From NCBI GenBank assembly GCA_024345305.1, contig BRON01000015.1, forward strand, positions 1,202,520-1,266,519: a stretch of DNA of 64,000 nt, in the 5' to 3' direction. This document shows, one piece after another, positions 51,407-60,724 of this stretch; position 1 is the first letter of the stretch; each line of letters begins with the position of its first letter. A model generated the notes under the pieces. That model did no database searches. It was not told the DNA's origin and saw only the letters and a list, made by a program, of their open reading frames with translations. This stretch comes from Mrakia gelida. Taxonomy: Eukaryota; Basidiomycota; Tremellomycetes; Cystofilobasidiales; Mrakiaceae. A program made the position numbers and the translations under genes.

Positions 51407-54400
51407 AGGCCACAGCCTTCCCCCTTCGCTCAGCCCAACAATCACCGGTCCTCGCTCTCGTCCTCGTCAACTATAAACCTACCAAACTCCTCTTTGGTCG
51501 CCAACTCCAAATCGACTTCCCATCCTCACCCCGGTCGTCTTACCACTCCCTCCCCTCTCAACATCTCCCTCAACTCCCTCTCCAACTCGCTCTCACCTTT
51601 CACCCATCCAAACCCCTTCGAAATCCTTGCGCTCGAGACGATCTTCTCAGAGGAGGATCACCTCGTTATCGAAGTCTCGCTGGGCTTCGGGTCTTTCGCC
51701 GTCAAGACCTTCGCGATGCTGGACTCCGGAGCTACCTCAAACTTCGTCGACTCTACCTTCGTCTCCGCCCATTCCCTCAAAACGGTCGCCAAACCCATTC
51801 CTCGGGAACTCGTCGTTGTTGATGGTCGTTCCATCTCCTCTGGCGCCGTCACCCACCACACCTCTCCACTCCCTTTCTCCGTCACCTCCTCATCGCCACT
51901 TCACTCCGAAACCCTCTCCTTCGACATCACTACCCTCGGATCCTACCCCATCATCCTCGGAATCCCCTGGCTCAAAAAACACGAACCAACAATCGGATGG
52001 AGCACCCACTCGCTTGACTTCCTCTCGGACCACTGCGACTATCACTGCCTCCCACCTATCGCGGATCGGAATCTTCGCTTCCCAACAGCTTCCACCCCCA
52101 CTCCACTCTCTTCCCTTCCCTCATCATTCCACCCATCGCCAAAACCTCCTTCCCTCAGCAAGCCTCCTCCCAGCAAACCAAGACCCTCGACGCGGCCCAC
52201 CGTCGCATCTCCCTCGCCCCCAACCTCGCCTCTCCCTCAAATATCCATCATTTCCGCTGCCGCCTTCACTCAAGCCGCCAAGGCAGGAGCATTCAAGAAC
52301 GTCTACTCTCTCTCAGCCAACTATTCCCCCGTTCCTGTCGACATCTCTCCTCCTCGCTCAGGAGAGGAACCTCCCTCGGATCCAACCTTCAACCTCGACA
52401 AACACCTCCCTCCCGAGTTCCTTCCCTATCGCTCAGTCTTCGAAAAATCCTCCGCCGACATCCTCCCTCCTCATCGATCCTACGACCTCAAGATCAACAC
52501 CGAATCCGGCTCCACTCCTCCCTTCCAACACATCTACGGACTCTCCGCCACGGAACTCGACGCTCTCAAGACCTTCATCGACGAAAACCTCACCAAAGGA
52601 TTCATTCGACACTCAACCTCTCCCGCTGGGGCTCCCATCCTTTTCGTCAAAAAGAAGGACGGATCTCTTCGCCTTTGCGTCGACTACCGAGGACTCAACA
52701 AGATCACCCTCAAGAATCGCTACCCTCTCCCCCTCATCCCCGAATCCCTCGATCGACTCTCCAAGGCAAAATTCTTCACCAAACTCGATCTTCGTGGAGC
52801 ATACAACCTCGTTCGGATCGCTCCTGGAGACGAGTGGAAAACCGCCTTCCGCTGTCGTTACGGCCACTTCGAATACACCGTCATGCCCTTCGGCCTCACC
52901 AACGCTCCCGCCGCCTTCCAGCACTTTATGAACGACACCCTTCGCCAACACCTCGACATCTTCTGCATCGTTTACCTCGACGACATCCTCATCTACTCCA
53001 ACTCCCTCGCCGAACACACTCAACACGTCTCCGTCATCCTCAAGGCTCTTCAAGAAGCACAACTCTGGGTCAAACCGGAGAAGTGTGAGTTCTACAAGGA
53101 GGAGGTCGACTTCCTCGGTTACGTCGTCGGTCGAAATGGAGTTCGAATGGACAAGAACAAGGTCTCCGCTATCCTCGAATGGTCCCCTCCCTCCTCGGTC
53201 AAGGATATTCAGGTCTTCCTTGGATTCGCCAACTTCTATCGCCGCTTCATCCATCACTTCTCGGACATCGCCGCTCCCCTCACCTCCCTCCTTCGAAAAG
53301 ACGTCCCCTTCGACTTTGGACGCGACGCTCTCTCCGCCTTTAACAAACTCAAAACCGCCTTCACCACCGCTCCCGTCCTCACCGTCTTCGATCCCTCACT
53401 CCCACTCCTCCTCGAAACCGACGCGTCCGACTTCGCTATCGCCGGAATCCTCTCCCAACGCTCTCCCACCAACGAATTCAACCACCCCATCGCTTTCTAC
53501 TCTCGAAAACTCAACCCCGCCGAACTCAACTACGAAATCCACGACAAGGAGATGCTCGCCATCGTTGAGTGCCTCAAGGAATGGAGACACTACTGTGAAG
53601 GACACCCGTCAACCCTCACGATTCACTCCGACCACGAGGCCCTTCAATACTTCAATTCGTCCAAGGTCCTCACGCGTCGACAAGCTCGCTGGTGCGAACT
53701 CCTCGGAAACTTCTCCTTCGTCATTCACTACAAACAGGGAACTAAGATGGAACTTCCGGATGCCCTCTCGAGACGATCGGGTCTTTCAGAGGGGAGTAGA
53801 GCTTCTCAACAAGCCCCTCAACGCGTCCTCAAGCCTGGTCAACTCGTCGCTCCTCCCCGTCCTCCCTCGGAACCCTTCGTCAACCTTACCCCGGCTATCA
53901 ACACTCCTCCACATCTATCTATCGCTCAAGGCTCTCGGCCAATCCGAACATCCACTCGCCTTTCACTCTCGAAACCTCAACAACCTCAACCTCCTCCCTC
54001 GATCCTCGCTCCCTCCCTCGACCCTGCACCTCAACCTCCTCCCTCAATCCTCGCTCCCTCCCTCGACCCTCAACCTCCTCCCTCGATCCTCGCTCCCTCC
54101 CTCGATCCTGCACCTCAACCTCCTCCCTCAATCCTCGCTCCCTCCCTCGACCCTGCACCTCAACCTCCTCCCTCGATCCTCGCTCCCTCCCTCGTCCCTG
54201 AACCTCAACCTCCTCCCTCGATCCTCGCTCCCTCCCTCGACCCTCAACCTGCCGATCCGGATCCCGACCTTGTCGGACGCATTCGTCGCGCTACTTCCCT
54301 CGACCCTTCGCTCGACGAAATCGGACAGCTCCTCCGGAACCCGATGCTCCCTCTAGAATACGACAACTTCATCCTCCTCCGAGACTTCTCACTCCACCCA

Positions 54401-55780
54401 ACCCTCGACCTCATCCTCTTCAAGGGACTCATCCGAGTACCCAACGATCACCAACTTCGCCTCGACATCGTTCGCTCCTGCCACAACACCCTCCTTGCTG
54501 GTCACCTCGGACGAACCAAGACGCACGACCTCCTTCGACGATCCTTCATCTTCCCTCTGGACTCGGATTTCGTCGGAACCTACGTCGCGGGTTGTGATAC
54601 CTGCGCTCGAAACAAACCCTCGCGACAACTCCCCCTCGGCCTCCTCCAACCTATCCCTCCTCCACTTGCTCCCTGGCGCCAAATTTCGATGGACGGAATC
54701 GTCAAGCTCCCTCTCTCCAACGGATTCGACTGCATTCAGGTCTTCGTCGATCGCTTCTCCAAGATGGTCGTCCTCGTCCCTTATAAGGAAGATGGATTCA
54801 ACGCGTCGGATCTCGCCAAAATGTACCTTAACCACGTCGTCGCTCATCACGGTCTTCAAACAGACATCCTCTCGGATCGCGGAACTACCTTCACCTCCTC
54901 CTTCTTCACCTCCTTCATCCAACTCCTCGGCGTTCGTCCTCACTTTACTACGGCGTTCCACCCTCAAGGAAACGGCCAAACGGAAAAGACGAATCAAGCA
55001 ACGGAAACTTACCTTCGGATGTTTTGCGACTACAACCAATCGAACTGGTCCGGACTCCTCCCAACATGCGCCTTCGCTCTCAACAACTCTCGCTCGGCCA
55101 CCACCCTCGAATCTCCCTTCTTCGCGGATCATGGTTACCATCCTTTGGCTCCCTCCGACTTCCTCCTCACCGCAACCTCTCACAACCCCGCCGCCAACAC
55201 CGAAATCCTCGCTCTCGCCAAAGTCCACTCCTCTATCCACCACTCAATCATCCACGCTCAAGACCTCCAAAAAAAGTACTACGATCGGAAACATCGGGCT
55301 CCAATTCGACGCGACAAGGATGGAAAGGAGGTCGACCTCTTCAACGTCGGGGATCTCGTTTGGCTCAACTCCAGAAACATCTCCACCGCTCGGCCCTCGT
55401 TCAAGCTCGACGCACGAAATCTCGGTCCCTTCCCCATTGTCAAGAAACTCTCCCCAATCACCTTCGTCCTGGACCTTCCCCCTACCCTCCAAGTTCATCC
55501 CGTCTTCCACGTCTCGCTCCTCCTCCCTCACTCTCCCGGCCTCCACGATCAGCATCAGGATCCTCCTCCCATCATTGAATTCGAATCCCAGGAACACTTC
55601 ATCCCGGAACGGATCCTCGCTCACGAACATCGTCCTGACGGAACCTACTACCTCGTTCACTGGGAAGGATATCAAGACTTCGACGACACTTGGGAACCGG
55701 CCAACGGACTTGCTCGACTTCGAGTTCTCAACTCTTATCTTCGCTCTCACAAGGATGCTCGCCCTAGGAAAGGTTCTTAG
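51407..55780 (+). CDS. gypsy B Pol with chromodomain
   Basis: The frame is open from the gag TGA to TAG at 55778-55780, with no ATG near its beginning (the longest-ORF start at 51494 is TTG). From 51494: protease DSGATSNFV at about residue 77, RT YLDD at about 494, RNase H DASDFAIAG at about 635, a linker with six PPPSILAPSL units (about 830-920), integrase zinc finger and DDE core (MDGIVKLPLS, DRGTTFTSS, HPQGNGQTEKTN) and a chromodomain (FIPERILAHE, YLVHWEGYQDFDDTWEP) at about 1370-1410. Chromodomains direct integration toward particular chromatin. Expression probably needs UGA readthrough of gag. Confidence 0.95.
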   Translation, partial: RPQPSPFAQPNNHRSSLSSSSTINLPNSSLVANSKSTSHPHPGRLTTPSPLNISLNSLSNSLSPFTHPNPFEILALETIFSEEDHLVIEVSLGFGSFAVKTFAMLDSGATSNFVDSTFVSAHSLKTVAKPIPRELVVVDGRSISSGAVTHHTSPLPFSVTSSSPLHSETLSFDITTLGSYPIILGIPWLKKHEPTIGWSTHSLDFLSDHCDYHCLPPIADRNLRFPTASTPTPLSSLPSSFHPSPKPPSLSKPPPSKPRPSTRPTVASPSPPTSPLPQISIISAAAFTQAAKAGAFKNVYSLSANYSPVPVDISPPRSGEEPPSDPTFNLDKHLPPEFLPYRSVFEKSSADILPPHRSYDLKINTESGSTPPFQHIYGLSATELDALKTFIDENLTKGFIRHSTSPAGAPILFVKKKDGSLRLCVDYRGLNKITLKNRYPLPLIPESLDRLSKAKFFTKLDLRGAYNLVRIAPGDEWKTAFRCRYGHFEYTVMPFGLTNAPAAFQHFMNDTLRQHLDIFCIVYLDDILIYSNSLAEHTQHVSVILKALQEAQLWVKPEKCEFYKEEVDFLGYVVGRNGVRMDKNKVSAILEWSPPSSVKDIQVFLGFANFYRRFIHHFSDIAAPLTSLLRKDVPFDFGRDALSAFNKLKTAFTTAPVLTVFDPSLPLLLETDASDFAIAGILSQRSPTNEFNHPIAFYSRKLNPAELNYEIHDKEMLAIVECLKEWRHYCEGHPSTLTIHSDHEALQYFNSSKVLTRRQARWCELLGNFSFVIHYKQGTKMELPDALSRRSGLSEGSRASQQAPQRVLKPGQLVAPPRPPSEPFVNLTPAINTPPHLSIAQGSRPIRTSTRLSLSKPQQPQPPPSILAPSLDPAPQPPPSILAPSLDPQPPPSILAPSLDPAPQPPPSILAPSLDPAPQPPPSILAPSLVPEPQPPPSILAPSLDPQPADPDPDLVGRIRRATSLDPSLDEIGQLLRNPMLPLEYDNFILLRDFSLHPTLDLILFKGLIRVPNDHQLRLDIVRSCHNTLLAGHLGRTKTHDLLRRSFIFPLDSDFVGTYVAGCDTCARNKPSRQLPLGLLQPIPPPLAPWRQISMDGIVKLPLSNGFDCIQVFVDRFSKMVVLVPYKEDGFNASDLAKMYLNHVVAHHGLQTDILSDRGTTFTSSFFTSFIQLLGVRPHFTTAFHPQGNGQTEKTNQATETYLRMFCDYNQSNWSGLLPTCAFALNNSRSATTLESPFFADHGYHPLAPSDFLLTATSHNPAANTEILALAKVHSSIHHSIIHAQDLQKKYYDRKHRAPIRRDKDGKEVDLFNVGDLVWLNSRNISTARPSFKLDARNLGPFPIVKKLSPITFVLDLPPTLQVHPVFHVSLLLPHSPGLHDQHQDPPPIIEFESQEHFIPERILAHEHRPDGTYYLVHWEGYQDFDDTWEPANGLARLRVLNSYLRSHKDARPRKGS

Positions 55781-55817
55781 ACGCTTGAGAGACCTTCGCG
55801 TCTTAGATGGGGGATTA

Positions 55818-56203
55818 TGTCAGGGAATCAGGTTTCAGCTCCTTTGTCAGGGAATCAGGTTTCAGCTCCTTCTTGTTTCACTCTCCCTTACTCTTTCCCT
55901 TTCTTCCCCCTACTTCCCTTTCACCGCTACTAGTCCTTTGTTCTCAGCTACGCGTTCTGCCTTTGTCCCTTTGTTCATAACTCTTCCCCTGTTATCGTTT
56001 CAGCCTTCAAAGTCTTTTGTTCTTTCTTCCCTTTGATCGCTTCGCCTCCCTTAAATATGTTCGCCTCGCTTTTCACTTTCTAACCTCTATCTTGAATCAC
56101 CTTTGGATCATACCTCGTCCTCGTTCCTCGATAAGCACCTGACTTCTCTTCGTCGCGTCGCTCTCGTTCCCTCGCCATCCCCGCTCCTCGCTCGATCCTC
56201 ACA
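55818..56203 (+). repeat. 3' LTR of gypsy B
   Basis: 386 bp, same sequence as the 5' LTR on reading. Followed by CTCGT (56204-56208). Confidence 0.96.
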
Positions 56204-57210
56204 CTCGTCCAGCTCCCCGCTCTTGATCATGATTGAGCTTACTGGTCGTCAGTTCGGTATCATCGGTATCATCGTTCCCTCATTCACCTCTTTTTCTCCC
56301 TCCCTGTTCTACTCTCGACCTCCTCCAAACTCGCCCTTCGCTCTCTTTGCCCTCTCCCTCGCGGCAATCTCCTTCTTGACCTGCCCCCACTCCAGCTCTT
56401 GTGGACACTCCCTTTGTACCAGGCAGAGGCGAGTACATAGACGGTCAAACGAAGTACAGTCGAGCTCGAGGGTCCCTTGGTGATGAAGAGGTGGAAGAAT
56501 CCTGCGAGCAAGACTGAGGCGACACCCGTGGCCGAAGACACAAAAGGAATCGGGAAGGAGGACTCTCAAGGCGAAGGAAGGTAGGTAAGTCCAAAGTCGA
56601 GGCTCGCACCGTTTGCTCTGACTTGATGCTCACCGACGATCTTGACCGACTTCAACGGCACGAAGAAGGCATTTTGATAGACTTTTTCCTTCTGGTCCTC
56701 GCAGAGAGTAGGTACCCGTTGTAGAGGAAGTCGGCGAGGTATCGAACCTTGACGGAAGGGAAGAGCGGCGCGTAGATCGAGTCCTCGTAGATGTCATTGA
56801 GATCTCCAGAAGCGCGAAAGGATAGAGAAACGTACAGGATGAATCTTCATCCTCTCCAGGTTCACATCCGTCCTTTTTTTTGCAGCCTTCCTTCTAGTCG
56901 CCTCGTCAACTCCCTGAGCTACCACTTTCAATTCCACCCAGAGCTTTCTCTAGCCCTCCATTTCATCCCTCCCGCTCCAGCTGACTGCCCAGCAACGACG
57001 CGAGAACCAGCGGGTATCGACAGATCCTCTGGACGGGCTTGATGAGGACATCTCGCAACATCAGTCTCGAAGAGACGTCGTCGGGGAGAGCAGCGGGGGT
57101 CGGAGTGGTAGGAGTATTTGCGGAGGAAAGAGGGAGTCGTCCTAAGAAAGAAGCGGTTGCAAGGCTCAAGGAAGATCGATACTCAACACTCACTCTTCTA
57201 ACCCCAACTT
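56204..57210 (-). pseudogene. RhoGEF (DH-PH) gene, 5' part, interrupted
   Basis: Minus-strand exons give the DH-domain core LMLRDVLIKPVQRICRYPLV (near 57040), its last helix VELKKVV-like VAQGVDEATRRKAAKKRTDV (near 56900) and the PH-domain start IYAPLFPSVKVRYLADFLYN then EKVYQNAFFVPLKSVKIV (56650-56770). A later exon has ELEWGQVKKEIAARERAKRA. DH-PH proteins activate Rho GTPases by nucleotide exchange. There is one frame change between the two PH pieces (near 56710). The final exon before gypsy B reads IKSGELDE up to the element; its splice donor is now at 46826, on the far side of the inverted spacer. Confidence 0.7.
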
Positions 57211-57240
57211 TCCTAGTGTAGACAAGAAACGACACCTCAA

Positions 57241-57427
57241 GAAACGACAGGTGTCGTTTCTCTTCCTGTTGCACTTTCTCACTTAGTCTCCGTCGCAAAC
57301 GAGCCAAGCAGTTGCTCAGGAACAGGTTGCAGGGTGAAGCCGAAAACATCACTGTGATACATTGAACGATGCTGGAATTAGGCGAGACCAAGAACCAGGG
57401 TAGAGCATCGCGACAAAAGAAGTCAGG
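57241..57427. repeat. dispersed palindrome-ended repeat, copy a
   Basis: Begins with gaaacgacaggtgtcgtttc (9-bp arms) and continues through acttagtctccgtcgc, ggaattaggcgag and gcgacaaaagaagtcagg. It sits next to the DH exon of the RhoGEF, apparently in an intron. Confidence 0.75.
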
Positions 57428-58389
57428 CACTTCGGAAAAGAACGAAGATGAGGCTTGACTCGAAGTTGGAGTTGGGAGGTTTACATTTTTGAGGAGGACA
57501 GAGTTGTCGGTGACTTTCGAGTCCGACCCAGATCTGAAGATAGACAAAAGAGGGTAGGTCGGCGCGGTGGCGCGTCAAAACAGTCGATATGTACTGACAG
57601 AACAAACGAGAGAGGGTGACGAGTGGACACGATCGTTGACCAAACGTCGGCAGGAACATCGCTTGGTTCGTCTCGCTCGCTCGCTCACCTTTTCTTCTCT
57701 TCTAGACCAGACTTTCGGGTCGATCGAGAAACGGAGGTGTAAGTTGTCGGGTAAGATGGCGCGCCCGGACGAGACGCAAGCGTGCTTCCCTCAGGACGGA
57801 CGGCGACTATGCAGCAGATCACGGAACAAAGACGATAAGGTACTCATCAGATTGTTGGCATTTGCATGGTCTGGCAAGTAGGAGGTAGCAGGCATCCAGT
57901 AAGCCGTCGCATGAGTCAAGGTACATCGCTCTCTTTCAAGGATGCCAAAACTCTTCTCTGGGTCGACAATCTCCTCCGTAAGGTGGATTACGATATCCCT
58001 ATTATTCCCGTCCGAGTCGACAACGAATGAGCAATCGTAAAAACCAAAAACAGGACCCCCTTCAGGGAGGACAAAGCAAATCGACGGCGCGTACAAATAC
58101 GAGCTCGAACTCCTCCAAAATGGAGTCATTATCTCTCTCACTGTCCAACCGATCGGATGATAGGCGGATGTGCTGACAAGAGCGCTAGGTCGGAGGAAGT
58201 TGGACGACATAGGATAAAATGGAAATAGATAGCTTAGATCAAGGTGACGGAGCTCATTTCGTCGGGTGGGAGTGTTGGCGACGCGAGGACCCCTGTGTTC
58301 CATTTCTTAATAGCTTACTCCATAGTTTCCCACGCCAGCTGTCGTCATTATCTCTCTTGTGGTAGAATGTTCCTCATCATCTGAGGTAA
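57428..58389. other. no gene recognised
   Basis: Possibly holds upstream RhoGEF exons on the minus strand (NLPTPTSSQASSSFFSEVP near 57450), but no DH N-terminal motif could be identified. The minus frame 57791-58303 has no recognised domain. Confidence 0.3.
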
Positions 58390-58438
58390 GATGATAAGTA
58401 ACTTGCACAACCTCAACTTCCCAGGACCGGAAGTTCCT
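58390..58438 (-). repeat. relic of copia family 2 LTR end
   Basis: ataagtaacttgcacaacct then cttcccaggaccggaagtt matches the reverse complement of the first 50 bp of the LTR at 9905. It abuts copy b of the palindromic repeat. Confidence 0.7.
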
Positions 58439-58441
58439 AAG

Positions 58442-58641
58442 GAAACGACATGCTGTCGTTTTCTTTCCTTTTCTACCTCCCCGCTCAGTCTTTCCAACAA
58501 ACAAAAGTCTGGCAGTTGCTTTGGATCATTATCAGGTCGGAGCCCCAAAGAGTCGCTGTGGGGCATTGGGCGATGGTAGAATTAAGCGAGTTCAAGGAGA
58601 GCCGGAAACTAGCGCAGAGCGACGCGACAAGAGAAATCAGG
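58442..58641. repeat. dispersed palindrome-ended repeat, copy b
   Basis: gaaacgacatgctgtcgttt at the start, then ctcagtctttcc, gggcattgggcgatgg, ttaagcgag and gcgacaagagaaatcagg. About 200 bp and the most complete copy. Confidence 0.75.
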
Positions 58642-58687
58642 TACATACGTCTATGCCATCGGAACATCCGTCAAGCCTCTCATCATC

Positions 58688-59212
58688 ATGGCAGGGGAGG
58701 ACCTGTATGCGCGAGTTAGATATTCAACCCTTTCGACTGATACTGGCTTCGCCGCTTCGAGCAAGGGTCACAATCAACTCAAGGGTAGCTTTGGAACGAT
58801 TGGTGCACTTCGAGGAGCACACGAGGTGAGCTTCGTTCTTCCTTCCTCCACTTTATTGCCGTTTCTCCTCCTTCAGACTTGCTTTCAGCTCCTTAAAGAG
58901 CTCAAAGCTCATCCTTTATCCTCTTCGCCTCCTGGCAGACCCAAAAATCGGACGAAAGAGCGAGCGCCTTCTTACTTTGACGGACCTCCCCTCACCTCGC
59001 ACCTCTCGTCGCGTCCTTCGATGATATCACCTTCCTACTCCTCCCGGACTTCTTGTCGATCACGACATTGCCGTCTTCTCCTCTGCGTCCCACTTCTACA
59101 CGGTTCATCTAAACGCTCCTGTCAACCCAAAAAGGAGAGTCAACAAAAAGTAGTTCACAGGGAGAGCTTCTCCTTTCCCTTCGTGGGGTTGGGAAGTTGG
59201 AGGGAGGTATAA
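58688..59212 (+). CDS. hypothetical protein
   Basis: MAGEDLYARVRYSTLSTDTG, then GSFGTIGALRGAHE before a gtgagc donor (near 58826), looks like a genuine short exon. The downstream part is Ser/Arg/Pro-rich and less convincing. No family recognised; a spliced gene with the exon after cag at about 58887 (LLKELKAHPLSSSPPG) is possible. Confidence 0.3.
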   Translation: MAGEDLYARVRYSTLSTDTGFAASSKGHNQLKGSFGTIGALRGAHEVSFVLPSSTLLPFLLLQTCFQLLKELKAHPLSSSPPGRPKNRTKERAPSYFDGPPLTSHLSSRPSMISPSYSSRTSCRSRHCRLLLCVPLLHGSSKRSCQPKKESQQKVVHRESFSFPFVGLGSWREV

Positions 59213-60205
59213 AGGTAAAGTTCGTCCGACCGCAGCAAGGAGGTCTCAGAGAGGAAGCGAACGTACAAGAGAAGAAATTGCGTTCCTCGTCCTCATTTCC
59301 GTCACGTCTTGCCGTCTCCGGGCTTTCCCTCTCGTCTCCCCCCTTGTCTCTCCTTCGGAGATGAGCAGCAGGTACTGCAAGTACTTTCTGTCTGCTCCCA
59401 AGTAGACCCTTTGTGGATCTGAACAGAATGGGCCGAAATACTTTCGTTTCTCCCCCTCCCGCTTGGAAGGTAAAGGTGTTTGTTGTCCCAGTCATCCGGA
59501 TCCCGTCACGAGTGGTGGAGATCTGGACGATTCTAGGGTCAGATGTAGGGTATGGGAGAGTCCTGAATCCATATCAAGGTGATATAGATGTCCATATCAC
59601 TTTCGACCCCACTTCTCTCTTTCTTTCCAATCCACAGCGAGCAGAAAAAAAAGAACGACAGGCTGTCGTTTATGGATCCTTCATCTTAACTTAACACTCC
59701 TGCGAACTAACTTTCCAACGAGAAGGATCGAATCCATGAACAGCTGCTGAACAGCCCAGTATGTACAAAACGGACCAGTCAGCAAGATCCAGGACTTGGT
59801 GAGACTCAAGAAATCGATACCAAATACTCACGCTTCCATCCAGCCTTCCAAGCGCTTTCTAGGAAGGATAAAAACGACAGGCTGTCGTTTTCTCTTCTTC
59901 TGCTTCACCTTCCCACTCAGTCTCTCCTCCGCAAAAAGACCGGGCGGCTGCTTCGGAACAGTTTTCAAGGTTAAAAACCGAAAAAGAGTGAAAGAAGACA
60001 AGAACGTCAGCGAAACTCCCCTCGGACAAGCGAGGTGAGGGAGAAGCAGAGCTCGGGGGTCGAGACGAAGCAGAAGAACGAACAGAAGGTGCCGTTCCTG
60101 ACGAACACATTACCAACACATTCTCGAAGAAGATTGCGGCACAGAACGTGATTCGAAGTTTTGCGATCTACTTGAGATGGAACTCAAGCTCACAGACCCC
60201 TTCCG
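59213..60205. other. no gene; contains palindrome copies
   Basis: Holds an isolated palindrome aacgacaggctgtcgtt (59654-59670) and repeat copy c from 59871. Otherwise unremarkable. Confidence 0.4.
59871..60010. repeat. dispersed palindrome-ended repeat, copy c
   Basis: aaaacgacag g ctgtcgtttt (10-bp arms, one-base centre), then tctcttcttctgcttcacct and ctcagtctctcctccgc, as in copies a, b and d. It diverges after about 110 bp. Confidence 0.75.
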
Positions 60206-60393
60206 TCCAGACTGTAGGTTCGAGGAGTTGAGAGACGAGGGAGAGGGAGGAAGGAGGGCACGAAGTGATGGTGGGAAGGAGGCGAAGGAAGGAATCGAAC
60301 GAGGGGAAGTTGAGCTCGAAGGAGAAAACGTACGCTTGTTGTTGTTGACGATGGGGCAGTAGTGGGAGTTCCGAGTCAAGTGGTACTGTTAGA
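60206..60393. repeat. dispersed repeat, copy 2
   Basis: Matches 25946-26137 (ccagactgtaggttcgagga to gagtcaagtggtact). Both copies carry gaaggaaggaatcgaacgag and gttgagctcgaaggagaa unchanged. Confidence 0.75.
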
Positions 60394-60556
60394 GAAAATC
60401 TGGACCGGAATCGTACACTTTTATAGACATATAAGGTAAGACTAAAACGACGGAAGCCGAGGATGAGCTCGCTTCAAAAAAGAAGGGCGGGTAGGCAGCC
60501 AAAGAAGTTGAAGGGAGAGGAGGGGGAAGAGGTAGGGAGGGGGACTGAGCGAGGGT

Positions 60557-60711
60557 GAAAAACGAGAGGCTGTCGTTTACTCTCCTTCTGTTTCAACTTT
60601 CGACTCAGCTTCTCCTGTATCAAGAAGCCGGGCAGCTATTTTGAGAATTCAAGCTCGCAGATATTATTGGGGACATTGCGCGATGTTGGAAAGGGCTGGC
60701 ACAGGAGTCAG
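60557..60711. repeat. dispersed palindrome-ended repeat, copy d
   Basis: An imperfect palindrome aaaacgagaggctgtcgttt, then ctcagcttctcctgtatc, ggacattgcgcgatgttgg and ending ggagtcagcg. It lies against the 3' end of the eRF3 fragment. Confidence 0.7.
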
Positions 60712-60724
60712 CGAAAATAAAAAA

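Larger units (their letters stand above)
49871..56203 (+). mobile_element. Ty3/gypsy chromovirus, copy B, intact
   Basis: 6,333 bp: 5' LTR 49871-50256, self-priming-type primer site from 50257, gag 50315-51406, pol 51407-55780, purine tract near 55805-55814, 3' LTR 55818-56203. Domain order is Ty3/gypsy with a C-terminal chromodomain. ORFs are identical in length and sequence to copy A, which implies very recent insertion or gene conversion. Confidence 0.97.

Noticed and set aside
54495..56036. Long alternative ORFs over both gypsy elements (513, 434, 423 codons and mirror copies)
   Set aside because: They are other-frame translations of pol, rich in Ser/Pro/Arg, with no domains; the 1,428-codon frame carries all retroelement motifs.
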